Translations under genes and position numbers: made by a program
Part shown: positions 31,808 through 40,876 of the stretch, in pieces
How the letters are laid out: the number at the start of each line of letters is the position of its first letter
Numbering within the stretch: position 1 is the first letter of the stretch
Notes under the pieces: generated by a model
What the model was told of the DNA's origin: nothing
The model's input: only the letters and a program-made list of their open reading frames with translations
Databases searched by the model: none
Assembly (NCBI GenBank): GCA_934271065.1
Contig: CAKQQQ010000003.1
Coordinates: 1 to 64,000, forward strand
From: an uncultured Clostridia bacterium
GTDB taxonomy: Bacteria; Bacillota; Clostridia; Christensenellales; Borkfalkiaceae
Length of the DNA: 64,000 bases
Direction: 5' to 3'

Positions 31808-31942
31808 ATGAAGCAGTATCAGAAGCCGCAAATATTACTTTTGCGATTCGAAGAACAGGTTCGTTTGTTGCGTGAATCGATAGAGAATAACGACAACAAC
31901 GGCAAAGATCCCGGCGGATGGGATCTCGGTATCGGCGTATAA
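31808..31942 (+). CDS. 44-residue peptide
   Basis: The ATG at 31808 has a near-perfect ribosome site, TAGGAGG, eight bases upstream. The peptide begins MKQYQKPQILLLRFEEQVRL and ends NGKDPGGWDLGIGV. The first half is an amphipathic basic segment and the second is Asp/Asn/Gly-rich, an organisation seen in short leader-plus-core peptides and in small proteins next to surface-protein genes of gut anaerobes. No modification enzyme is nearby. It is followed after 13 bases by a secreted-protein gene, so they are co-transcribed. Its function is unknown. Confidence 0.6.
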   Translation: MKQYQKPQILLLRFEEQVRLLRESIENNDNNGKDPGGWDLGIGV

Positions 31943-31955
31943 GGGGGCAAAGATT

Positions 31956-33839
31956 ATGAAAATTAAAAGAATATCTTTACTTACGTTAATCGTCGCGTTT
32001 ACGTTGACGCTTGCGGCGGGCTTGGGCATCGTCGGCAAGTCGACCGCCAAGGCGGCGGACGAAAGCGGAACGCCTGCCGCGACGTTTGAAATGACGACGG
32101 GCGCGTCGCTTCGTCTCAGCGGCGATGCGGACGGCATACGTTTCAGAGTCAGAATGGACGAGACGCTTGCAGGAAAGGTCAGAAGCGGCGAAATCGCGCT
32201 TAAATTCGTGATTTCCACCAAATACTCTTTCGATAACGCGGCGGGCGACTACGCAGGTATCGCCAAAAAACTCGAAATAGCCGTAGACAAAAATAAAGTA
32301 TATCTCGGCTCTGCCGACAGACCGGACGAAGCGGGTTATTACTTTGCGAACGCGGTTATGACCGAACTCGAAGAAACTTCGCGTAAAATAGACTTCGTAG
32401 CCGTCGCGTATTACACCGACGCCGAAGGTAAACCCGTTTACGCGACCATTCCCGCGGATAATCAAAGAAATATGTACGGCGTTATCAACACGCTCGTAAC
32501 CGAAAAAGGCGAAACCTACGCCCAAGAAATTTTATCCGCCGCAGTATATAACTGGTACGGAACGGAGACTTACCCCCTTGAAATTAAAACGCAGGACGGG
32601 TTAGATAAACTTGCCGCTCTTATAAATTCGGGGAAAATAGATCTTAAAGATGCCTACGCGAACGTGGCTGACGGGTTAAATCTTGAAGGTATAAATAAAC
32701 TCTATAGTTATAACGGGGCGATTACTGCCGAAGAGCCGACAGGCGTTGTTAAGGCGGCGGATGAAGTAAACCACTATACGTTAAAGGGATGGAAACGCAT
32801 AAGCGGTAGGCTTTATACTTACGAGCCTGAATTTAATGCCGTTGCGCATACTTATCAACTTGATACTTCAGACGAAAACGCGGATTATCTTGTTTGTGAT
32901 TGCGGTACAAAAAAAGCAGATTACGTATTCAATAAAAAAATATCGGCGGTTCAGGATATTAAACTCGAAGATAGCAACTATTTGATAAATCTTACCGGCA
33001 TAAGCGAATATAGCGTACTTAAATCGATTAAATTAAACTCTTACGATTTGGGTACGACCTTAACTGCGCTTAATATCTCCGATGAAATTAAGACGAATAA
33101 GCAACTTCACGGCGAACAGAATTTAACTGTGGTCGTATCCGACGAACAAGGCGATCATAACGTTATCGTTCCCGTCGTTCTTATTACCAAAGAGATTAAA
33201 ACGGCGGATGAATGGAAAACCGCATTAGGTTCGGGTGCTTATACCGATGAAAAATTATACGGTTATTACCGTCTCGCTAACGATATCGGAAAACTCTACG
33301 GCGCAGCATATATCTGGGGTGGTATATATGCATACGGAGATACAGAAGGTCAAAAAGGGTTTAAGGGTACTTTTGACGGGAATGGTCATACCGTTTGGGT
33401 AGTTGCTAATCAGACGGGATTATTCGGTTCCGTAGGTAGCGGAGCAAAGATTAAAAACCTTACGATTAACAACTATAACTACGGCACGGATTCTACGAAG
33501 ATTTTTGGCTTTTCGATGTCGTACGCAACCGTAGAGAACGTTACCATAAGCGTTGAAGGGAAAGGTGTGACCGACAAAGTGCAGTCCGGTCTTATAACGG
33601 AAGCGTTTTGTTACCATACCGAGTTCATAAATCTGAACGTTACGATAAAATGCTCGATAGGCTCTTTCATAGGTTATGCCAACGGCGAAATTTACAATAG
33701 AAAGAACACTTTTGTAAACTGCGCGGTTAAGGCTAAGGCAGACTATCAGTATGCTGCTTGGAATAAGGGTGCGTCAAATTATCCCTTATCCTGGCTGGCT
33801 AAAGACACTAAAGACGGGCTTAAACTTACGATAGGGTAA
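31956..33839 (+). CDS. Secreted protein with one beta-helix module
   Basis: The 627-residue product has a signal peptide (cleavage near AKA, residue 34). Its N-terminal domain, TTGASLRLSGDADGIRFRVRMDE...AAVYNWYG, is one I have seen in surface proteins of gut Clostridia without an assigned function. A middle part has a CDC pair, and a C-terminal module (LYGYYRLANDIG...GFKGTFDGNGHTVW...GLFGSVGSGAKIKNLTI...NTFVNCAVKA) matches the modules of the giant lipoprotein. The ribosome site is weak. The part after about 32,560 is visibly more AT-rich in third positions than the part before. It likely lies at the cell surface and helps bind the glycan handled by this locus. Confidence 0.7.
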   Translation: MKIKRISLLTLIVAFTLTLAAGLGIVGKSTAKAADESGTPAATFEMTTGASLRLSGDADGIRFRVRMDETLAGKVRSGEIALKFVISTKYSFDNAAGDYAGIAKKLEIAVDKNKVYLGSADRPDEAGYYFANAVMTELEETSRKIDFVAVAYYTDAEGKPVYATIPADNQRNMYGVINTLVTEKGETYAQEILSAAVYNWYGTETYPLEIKTQDGLDKLAALINSGKIDLKDAYANVADGLNLEGINKLYSYNGAITAEEPTGVVKAADEVNHYTLKGWKRISGRLYTYEPEFNAVAHTYQLDTSDENADYLVCDCGTKKADYVFNKKISAVQDIKLEDSNYLINLTGISEYSVLKSIKLNSYDLGTTLTALNISDEIKTNKQLHGEQNLTVVVSDEQGDHNVIVPVVLITKEIKTADEWKTALGSGAYTDEKLYGYYRLANDIGKLYGAAYIWGGIYAYGDTEGQKGFKGTFDGNGHTVWVVANQTGLFGSVGSGAKIKNLTINNYNYGTDSTKIFGFSMSYATVENVTISVEGKGVTDKVQSGLITEAFCYHTEFINLNVTIKCSIGSFIGYANGEIYNRKNTFVNCAVKAKADYQYAAWNKGASNYPLSWLAKDTKDGLKLTIG

Positions 33840-33881
33840 AAGTAATTTTGCCTAATTCGTAGAAACATCACTTTGGGCAAT

Positions 33882-33910
33882 TCGGCGGGGGCGTAACCCG
33901 CGCCCGCCGA
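33882..33910. repeat. GC-rich intergenic hairpin
   Basis: TCGGCGGG (33882-33889) pairs with CCCGCCGA (33903-33910), with further GGCG/CGC pairing inside. No T-run follows. It lies just before the binding-protein gene and may stabilise or separate transcripts. Confidence 0.5.
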
Positions 33911-33935
33911 GTAAAAATAAAAAGGACTTAATATA

Positions 33936-35729
33936 ATGAAAAACAACTTGATTAAAAAAGTAACTTGCGCCGCGCTTGCGGGCGCGATGGTTTTAGGCGC
34001 GACTGCCTGCGGCAGAAACGGTAACTCGAACGGCGGCGGCGGAAACGGCGGCGGCAGCGGAATTGCCGCAACCGAAATAAGTTTACTGCTGTTTGAAGGT
34101 ACGGGTACGCGAAACGGCGCGATTAGTTGGGCGCAGAACGCCGCTAAAAGGTTTGCCGAAAGCAAGAAAGACGAGATTTACGAGACCGGTAAAAAGGGCG
34201 TTACGGTAAGGGTGGCTGCAAACAAACTTATTCCTTACGATACGCTCGGCAGCGACGGTAACGATATCTATCTTGACGAAACCAGGGCGGATATGTACAG
34301 ATACTCGGCGTCTAATAACCTTATGCAACTCGACGAAGTAATCGACTATATCAAAAACGATCAGAAGTTGACTATCGATACGGATATTGAAAAGAGATTG
34401 CTCGGTTACGAAAGCGAAGACGGAAAGCGGCACTATTACGGGCTTCCGCATTACGAATGGTATAACAGTCTTACTTACGATGTTGACTATTTTGATGAAC
34501 AAGGGTTTTATTTCGCCAAAGACGGCGCAACTAAATACAAGGACTTCAAGAGCAATCTCGGCTTCGGCTCGTCTAAATTCGTAAATCCCCTTGACATGCA
34601 GAAATCGTGCGGACCGGACGGCGTGTACGGCACTCACGACGACGGTTTGCCGTCTTCTCTGGAAGAGTTCGCAAAACTTTGCGAATATATCAAGTTTAAG
34701 GGCGGTTCGCCGTTCATTATACCCGGCGGCGGTTCGGTTTATTCTTTCCATATGATTCAGGCTATATGGGCTGCGCTCGAAGGCGGCGACACGATGAAGA
34801 GCGTTACCGCCGAATTCTCCAAGAAGCCCGTAGAAGTCGTTAAGACAGACGACAAGGGCGAGTATTTATACAAGAGCGAGTATTTCTTCGGGGATAATAA
34901 GATTCCGATGCCTGAAACCGAAAAAGTCGTTTTGAATAACGACAACGGCTATAAAATGTACGATATGGCTTCGCGGTACTATGCGCTCGCATTTATGCAA
35001 CTCGCGTACGATAATGGCTGGTTCCATAGCGAAAGTTTAGACGTAAGTACCGGCGCGGACGCGGTACAGGATACGTTTATCGCGCCCGACGGCGAAAGAG
35101 CCGCTATGTATATAGACGGTACTTACTGGTATCACGAAGCGCAACTCAGCAGCCTTGCTCCGTTTCAGATGTGGAAAGATTTCAACCCCGACACGCCGCG
35201 CAGACTTAGTTTTATGAATCTGCCGTCTCAGTTAAACGGCTCGGTTAAAGAAGGCGAAGGCAAAAAGAACACCATACTCAACGTAGGTTCGACCATAATG
35301 TTCGTGAACAGGCAGGTAGAAAAGAACGAGGGCAGAAAGAGAGCCGTTCTCGAATTCCTTAAATTCCTTTATACGGAAAAGGAACTTGCCACTTTTACCG
35401 AATATCTCGGTATGGAAGTGCCTATAAACTATAACTACGACGTAACCAAGCTCGACGATAATTACTACTACACAAGTCTTAAAGAGATTAAGAAAGCGTC
35501 TACGGTTATAACTACTGCGTCTGAAAACCCCGTTCAATATAAAAACCTGCCCAAATTCTTGCTCGGGTTCAGCGGCGCGCTCAATTACTTTGACGTAAAA
35601 GGCGAAACGCATATGGAAGGTTATTTCGCAGCGTACAAGAACGGAATAACCGCGCGAACGATATTCGGCGGCTCGAGGCTTTCCGCCGCGGAGTGGGGCA
35701 ATATTTTGACAAACGCAGGCGTTAAGTAA
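33936..35729 (+). CDS. ABC sugar-binding lipoprotein
   Basis: The 597-residue product has a lipoprotein signal with Cys25 (GATACG) followed by a Gly/Asn-rich tether and a family 1 extracellular solute-binding fold. Marks are VRVAANKLIPYDTLGSDG, YYGLPHYEWYNSLTYDVDYFDEQGF, SSLEEFAKLCEYIK and an aromatic C-terminal half (YIDGTYWYHEA). It is longer than simple maltose-type proteins and in the range of oligosaccharide-binding proteins. It delivers sugar to the two permeases downstream; a hairpin at 35778 between it and the first permease probably keeps its expression higher. Confidence 0.88.
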   Translation: MKNNLIKKVTCAALAGAMVLGATACGRNGNSNGGGGNGGGSGIAATEISLLLFEGTGTRNGAISWAQNAAKRFAESKKDEIYETGKKGVTVRVAANKLIPYDTLGSDGNDIYLDETRADMYRYSASNNLMQLDEVIDYIKNDQKLTIDTDIEKRLLGYESEDGKRHYYGLPHYEWYNSLTYDVDYFDEQGFYFAKDGATKYKDFKSNLGFGSSKFVNPLDMQKSCGPDGVYGTHDDGLPSSLEEFAKLCEYIKFKGGSPFIIPGGGSVYSFHMIQAIWAALEGGDTMKSVTAEFSKKPVEVVKTDDKGEYLYKSEYFFGDNKIPMPETEKVVLNNDNGYKMYDMASRYYALAFMQLAYDNGWFHSESLDVSTGADAVQDTFIAPDGERAAMYIDGTYWYHEAQLSSLAPFQMWKDFNPDTPRRLSFMNLPSQLNGSVKEGEGKKNTILNVGSTIMFVNRQVEKNEGRKRAVLEFLKFLYTEKELATFTEYLGMEVPINYNYDVTKLDDNYYYTSLKEIKKASTVITTASENPVQYKNLPKFLLGFSGALNYFDVKGETHMEGYFAAYKNGITARTIFGGSRLSAAEWGNILTNAGVK

Positions 35730-35777
35730 TCCGACTTTTGCCCGTAAAAAGTTTTCTATTTGCAAATCCGTGTCACG

Positions 35778-35803
35778 GGCGACCGCGAGTTTTCGCGGTC
35801 GCC
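35778..35803. repeat. Intercistronic hairpin between binding protein and permease
   Basis: GGCGACCGCGA (35778-35788) pairs perfectly with TCGCGGTCGCC (35793-35803) around GTTT. There is no T-run. Similar hairpins after binding-protein genes protect that part of the mRNA from decay, which fits the higher need for binding protein. Confidence 0.65.
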
Positions 35804-35835
35804 TGCGGCGGCGGAATATTACAGGAGTGTTTTCT

Positions 35836-36783
35836 ATGGTATCCGAAAAAACGGGTAAAAGAATCATAATCGAAAACAAGCGGAAGGCGGGGTTTTCGCT
35901 CATAATGTTGGCGATCCCCATTCTGCACTTTTTGGTCTTTTACTTATACATAAATTTAAGCTCGTTCTCGCTGGCATTTAAGAAATACGAGATCGTCGAC
36001 GGGGTGGGGCTTGTATCGAGTTTTGCGAAACTCGAAAACTTCTCCGACGCGCTTCGGTTGCTTTTCAGCGCGGGCGGTTGGAGCAAAATTAAAAATTCGC
36101 TTATATTCGAATCGGTAAATCTGTTTTTAGTTACGCCGCTTACTCTCATCTTCGCTTTTTATATCTATAAAAAAGCGTTTCTGGGTAAGTTTTTTAAGGT
36201 AATGCTGTTTATGCCGTATATACTTTCCGAGATAATAGTTGCTACCTTGTACAAGTATATGACTAACAACATAATACCGTATATCGCGCTCGAATGGTTC
36301 GGCGCGAAAATTCCGCAACTTCTTGATAACGAGAAGACGCAGATGCTTACCGCGATTATATTCAACGTAATTATGTGGTTCGGCATTAACAGTCTTATTT
36401 ATTCAAGCGCGATGGAAGACGTGAACGTGTCTATGTCCGAAGCCGCGCAACTCGACGGTGCGAACGTCGCGCAGGAGTTTATTTATATCACTTTGCCTAC
36501 CATATTCCCGACGATAGTAACGTTGTTTATCGTCGCTTTGGCGGCGGTGTTTACCGACCAGTTCAGAATGCTTTCGCTGTTCTACTACCTGCCGGGCGGG
36601 CTCGATAACGTAGGGTTCTACCTTTATATGCAGGCGAGCAGGGCGGATATGATACCCAACGGCAGCGCGGATCTGACGTACGGCGCGTTGTCTGCAATGG
36701 GCTTGCTGCTCTCTTTCGTCGTTATACCTTTAACGCTCGGAACGAGACGGTTATTGAACAAGTACGGACCGAGGGCGGATTGA
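35836..36783 (+). CDS. Sugar ABC transporter permease, UgpA-type
   Basis: Start ATG 35836 is eight bases after CAGGAGTG; an earlier in-frame codon at 35770 lies in the hairpin region and has no ribosome site. The 315-residue protein has six membrane helices and the EAA loop EAAQLDGANVAQEFIYITLPTIFPT that docks with the ATPase. It forms a heterodimer with the next gene product, two bases downstream. Together with the binding protein it makes a carbohydrate importer of the CUT1 type. Confidence 0.9.
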   Translation: MVSEKTGKRIIIENKRKAGFSLIMLAIPILHFLVFYLYINLSSFSLAFKKYEIVDGVGLVSSFAKLENFSDALRLLFSAGGWSKIKNSLIFESVNLFLVTPLTLIFAFYIYKKAFLGKFFKVMLFMPYILSEIIVATLYKYMTNNIIPYIALEWFGAKIPQLLDNEKTQMLTAIIFNVIMWFGINSLIYSSAMEDVNVSMSEAAQLDGANVAQEFIYITLPTIFPTIVTLFIVALAAVFTDQFRMLSLFYYLPGGLDNVGFYLYMQASRADMIPNGSADLTYGALSAMGLLLSFVVIPLTLGTRRLLNKYGPRAD

Positions 36784-36784
36784 T

Positions 36785-37810
36785 ATGAAAAGAAAGACCG
36801 AAAAAAATACGGTTACTACCGTAATATTCGTAATTATTTTGACGCTGCTTATAGTGTATTCGTTGTTCGTCATCTTTTCGCTCGGCTGGGGCGTTCTCAC
36901 GTCGCTTAAAAGTTGGCGCGACTTCGAAGGCAAATTCCCCGGCGCGGTTAAGAACTATCTCGGCTTCCCGAATCTCGACGCTTCGCTCGTAAGTCCGAGC
37001 GGAAAAGTCATTGGGCACAGTCGCAAAGAGTTTTTCCAACTGTATAACTACAAGACGATTATCGACAACTTCGAAATGAAAAAATCTACGGAGTATTACG
37101 TCAGCGGCGCGCTTGAAAAGACCAGCCACTTTACCAAGGTATGGTTCGGCAACGCCGAAAAGGGCGCGACTTTCATTGATATTCTTATCAATACCGTGTT
37201 GTATACCGTCGGCGGGGCGGGGATAATGTGCTTTATGCCCGCGATAACCGCGTATATAACCGCCAAATACGATTACGCTTGGTGTAAGGCTCTGCACATA
37301 ATCAATATCGTGATAATGTGCATACCCATCGTCGGCAGATATCCTACCGAACTCGCGTTTTTAAGAAACAGCGGCTTGTACGACACTATGCTCGGCAACT
37401 ACGTTCAGAAGATGACGGGCGGCGGAACGTACTATCTCGTGTACTACGCGTTTTTCAAAGGGCTTTCCGACGTGTTCAGAGACGCCGCTTCGATAGACGG
37501 CGCGTCCGAATGGACGATTACGTTCAAAATCTATTTTCCGCTCGCGCAGAAGATGATTTTAACGGTATTTTTAATTCAATTCGTCAATCTGTGGAACGAT
37601 TATCAGACGTTGTATTTATACCTTCCGTCGTATCCCACGCTTGCGTACTCGGTATTCTATTTCGTTATCGAGTCGCCTAACAGCGATTTGAAGACAATAC
37701 CCAGAGCCATGGCGGCGTGTATGCTTCTCGCCGTTCCGATACTGATATTATTTATTATATTCAAAGATAAACTTATGGGCAGCATATCGCTCGGCGGTAT
37801 CAAAGAATAA
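36785..37810 (+). CDS. Sugar ABC transporter permease, UgpE/MalG-type
   Basis: The 341-residue product has a first membrane helix (VTTVIFVIILTLLIVYSLFVIF), a larger than usual periplasm-facing loop (about residues 45-130, with FFQLYNYKTIIDNFEMK), then five helices. Its EAA-like loop is DAASIDGASEWTITFKIYFPLAQ. The loop insertion is a feature of MalF/MalG-like permeases for larger oligosaccharides. No ATPase gene follows; such importers in Firmicutes share an MsmK/MsiK-type ATPase encoded elsewhere. Confidence 0.9.
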   Translation: MKRKTEKNTVTTVIFVIILTLLIVYSLFVIFSLGWGVLTSLKSWRDFEGKFPGAVKNYLGFPNLDASLVSPSGKVIGHSRKEFFQLYNYKTIIDNFEMKKSTEYYVSGALEKTSHFTKVWFGNAEKGATFIDILINTVLYTVGGAGIMCFMPAITAYITAKYDYAWCKALHIINIVIMCIPIVGRYPTELAFLRNSGLYDTMLGNYVQKMTGGGTYYLVYYAFFKGLSDVFRDAASIDGASEWTITFKIYFPLAQKMILTVFLIQFVNLWNDYQTLYLYLPSYPTLAYSVFYFVIESPNSDLKTIPRAMAACMLLAVPILILFIIFKDKLMGSISLGGIKE

Positions 37811-37819
37811 GGAGTGAAA

Positions 37820-40800
37820 ATGGTAAAAACCAGAAAAATCAAAATTTTATCGGCTTTACTTGCGTGCGTAACGGCGTCGCTTGCGGTCGCATTGTTCGCG
37901 GGCGCGAAACGCGGCGAAACTGTTTACGCCGCAGGTCTCACGGTTGACGGCGTAAAGACGGAATATCTGTATAACGATACTATGTCCGTTCCGAAAACCG
38001 CTACCTTGACGATTGACGGCAAAGAATACGAGTCCGATTCGTATTACGTCGTACTGCCCGACGGCAGTCGCGTTGCGGAAACGAAACTAACGCTTAATGA
38101 ATGCGGAGAGTATTCGATAGTTTACTTAAAGACCTTAGCCGACAAGCGTTACAGCGCGACCAAGACCTTTTCGGTCAAGAAAAGGGTGTACGAGTTGACT
38201 TCGGGCAGCAACAGCATCGAATACGGAAAGTTGAATAATCAGTTCGAAGCGATGGGCTATACCGACGGGCTTAAAATAGGCTTGGCGGAAGGCGACGTTT
38301 TCGCGCTGAATAAACCGTTTAATATCTACGAACACAATTTAGAAGATATTATATCGTTCAACTGTATGCAGACCGAACCCGTGCTTTGTAATTTCATAAC
38401 GTTGAGACTTACCGACTGTTACGATCCGTCGATATATCTCGACATAATGTACAAGCGGTTTGAAAGGTATTATTCCACCACCATTACCGCAGGCACTTGC
38501 GGCGGTAAAATGGTCGGGCTTGCCCAGAACCAGCAGGGTAACGTAAAGGTCGGCGACAAGGCGTTCGAAATCGATAAAAGCGGTACTACCGTGTACGGTA
38601 ACAACCCCGATAACGGCAACTATTCCAACCTTAGTTATTATCTCGACACGACCGACGTCAACAAGATAAAAATCTACGTCCGCGTCGGCAACGGCACTTC
38701 CAACGCGCTCGTGTCGGAAATCAACAACGAAAAAGCGTACCAGTATAAGTTTAAGGGCTTTACCGACGGAAACGTTTTCCTGTCGCTTACCGCGTCGTCG
38801 CTCGTAGGCGTAAACGAAGCGCCCGTTCAGATAGCGAAGTTGGGCGATTACGCCGGCAGAGACTTCCTGACCGTCGGGTATTATAACGACGAGACCGGAC
38901 CTATCTTCTCCCCGAACTCTTTCGAAAGGGAATATAAAGTCGCGGTTGGCAAAGAAGTCTCCGTACCCGAAGTTAAAATTAAGGACGATTACGGCGTGAA
39001 AGGGCTTTGCGACTATTCCGTCGTTTACGAAAAGAACACTTCCGACGCCTGCAACGTCAGCGTTAAAAACGGTAAATTCGTACCCGATAGAAAGGGCGCG
39101 TACACCGTCGATTATTATGCTACGGACGTATACGGCAACAAGAGCGAGTTGTCGCTTAACCTGTACGCCGTAGAAGCCGCCGACGGTATTTACGCCGAGC
39201 GGAAGTTGACAGCCGCCGTTTCCGCAGGCGAGAGACATAAACTCTCCGACATAGTTTCGATAACGTCTCTCAACGCGAAGATTCTGAACGTAAAAGTCAC
39301 CGTCGAAAAGCCGAGCGGCGAAACGGTCGTCGCGGACGGGTACGGGCAGACGTTTGCGTTCGACGAAGTCGGCACGTATAAAATAAGATACGATTATTCG
39401 GATATGTTCTACGACGGCGTTTACACCGCCGAAACGGAAGTCGCGCCCAACGCGAAGCCGAAATTCGAGAACGATAAGTTGTTTACCAACGAATATTATA
39501 TTAAAAACGCCGAGTATTCTCTGCTCAACGTAAAAGCGTGGAATTATACGGCGGGCGGCAGTAAAGCCGTAGACACCAAATCTTACGTCTCGTTCGACGG
39601 TAATCCGTACGTCGAAATAATAAACCCCAAAAAATTTACGGTAACGGGCAACGCGAAGATTAAATTCAAGACCGTTTGCGCGTCCGACGAGAGCGTGTTT
39701 ATCGAAAGCGACGAAAGGGATATAGTCGACGCGGAATACGGTTCTACCGTAAAAATCGTAAAATATTTCGCAGGGAGTATGACTGCGGGTATAGAAGACA
39801 GACTTCCCGTCCTTACGGCAAAATCTTCCGACGCGTACTTCAACTTCATCAATCCGCTTCTCTTTTCGCAGTTCGGTTTCGGGTTTGAAATTCCCGCTAC
39901 CGCCGACGGCAGAAAACAGAGCGTTGCTTCGATGACGATAACGCTTACCGACTATTTCAACCCCGAAAACAGGTACGAAATAGAAATAAGCGGTAAAAAC
40001 AAACGCTATTTCGCTGCCGTCAACGGCGAGAGTTATTCGCTCGGCGAAGACTGGAACGGTGCGAAACTTTCGATAAAAATCAGCGGCGGCGTACTGATTA
40101 TCGGCACGAGAAACATTGCCGTTACCAACCCGTTCGCGAACGACCTGTGCTTTACGTCGGTTAGATTTAACGGCGTATCGGCAGGGTTCAAGGCTAAAAT
40201 TCACGAGATTTGCAATCAGGGTATGACCACCGCCGGCGTAGAATCGGACAGAGTAAGCGACGAAGTCGCGCCGCTTCTTTACGCGAAGTTGCCCGACAAG
40301 GTAGGCTCGCTCGGACAAGAGATCGTTCTTACGAGACCTTACGCGACGGACGTTTTATCGCCCGCTTCGTACGAAAATCTGACCCTTACCGTTTATAAGG
40401 GCGGCAAACCCGTACGCGACGTAAACGGCAGAGAGTTGAAAGGAATAACCGATTTCGAATCCGAAATAAAATTCGTTCTTTCCGAATACGGCAGATATTC
40501 CGTAACGTACAACTACACCGACGGCAACGGCAAGAAGTCGAGTCCGCTTTATCAGATAATCACGGTCGTAGACGTAGAAGCGCCCGAACTTAATCTTTCC
40601 GACGAAGGTAAGACGATAAACGTCAATGCGGGTACGGCGTTCGTGCCGAAATTCGAAGCGACCGACAACGTTACCGACGCAAGCAAACTCAAAACGTACT
40701 TTATCGTCAAAGACTCCAACGAAAACTTCGTTAAGACCGTCGCCTATAACCCCGACGATACGACGGGTATAGTCATAAACAAGGCGGGTAAATACACGAT

Positions 40801-40867
40801 TATCGTATACGTCGTGGACGAAGCGAAAAACGGCGTAAGCAAAACGTACTACGTCAACGTCAGGTAA
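37820..40867 (+). CDS. Large secreted Ig-like/sandwich protein
   Basis: The start is placed at ATG 37820, five bases after AAGGAG, giving 1015 residues. A signal peptide (ALLACVTASLAVALFAG...YAA) is followed by two related beta-sandwich-like segments, ITLRLTDCYDPSIYLDIMY and MTITLTDYFNPENRYEIEI, each with a glycine-rich surround. Several Ig-like domains end with VDVEAPELNLSDEGKTINVN...YTIIVYVVDEA. No anchor motif or membrane helix is visible at the C-terminus. The duplicated sandwich looks like a carbohydrate-binding type fold, and it lies between importer and glycosidase genes, so I infer a secreted glycan-binding protein. No catalytic motif is recognised. Confidence 0.65.
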   Translation: MVKTRKIKILSALLACVTASLAVALFAGAKRGETVYAAGLTVDGVKTEYLYNDTMSVPKTATLTIDGKEYESDSYYVVLPDGSRVAETKLTLNECGEYSIVYLKTLADKRYSATKTFSVKKRVYELTSGSNSIEYGKLNNQFEAMGYTDGLKIGLAEGDVFALNKPFNIYEHNLEDIISFNCMQTEPVLCNFITLRLTDCYDPSIYLDIMYKRFERYYSTTITAGTCGGKMVGLAQNQQGNVKVGDKAFEIDKSGTTVYGNNPDNGNYSNLSYYLDTTDVNKIKIYVRVGNGTSNALVSEINNEKAYQYKFKGFTDGNVFLSLTASSLVGVNEAPVQIAKLGDYAGRDFLTVGYYNDETGPIFSPNSFEREYKVAVGKEVSVPEVKIKDDYGVKGLCDYSVVYEKNTSDACNVSVKNGKFVPDRKGAYTVDYYATDVYGNKSELSLNLYAVEAADGIYAERKLTAAVSAGERHKLSDIVSITSLNAKILNVKVTVEKPSGETVVADGYGQTFAFDEVGTYKIRYDYSDMFYDGVYTAETEVAPNAKPKFENDKLFTNEYYIKNAEYSLLNVKAWNYTAGGSKAVDTKSYVSFDGNPYVEIINPKKFTVTGNAKIKFKTVCASDESVFIESDERDIVDAEYGSTVKIVKYFAGSMTAGIEDRLPVLTAKSSDAYFNFINPLLFSQFGFGFEIPATADGRKQSVASMTITLTDYFNPENRYEIEISGKNKRYFAAVNGESYSLGEDWNGAKLSIKISGGVLIIGTRNIAVTNPFANDLCFTSVRFNGVSAGFKAKIHEICNQGMTTAGVESDRVSDEVAPLLYAKLPDKVGSLGQEIVLTRPYATDVLSPASYENLTLTVYKGGKPVRDVNGRELKGITDFESEIKFVLSEYGRYSVTYNYTDGNGKKSSPLYQIITVVDVEAPELNLSDEGKTINVNAGTAFVPKFEATDNVTDASKLKTYFIVKDSNENFVKTVAYNPDDTTGIVINKAGKYTIIVYVVDEAKNGVSKTYYVNVR

Positions 40868-40876
40868 GGAGAATTT

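Noticed and set aside
38339..40318. Minus-strand open frame of 659 codons
   Set aside because: It lies antisense to the secreted Ig-like protein, which has a signal peptide and ribosome site. The antisense product is Arg/Val-rich and looks like a codon-usage shadow.
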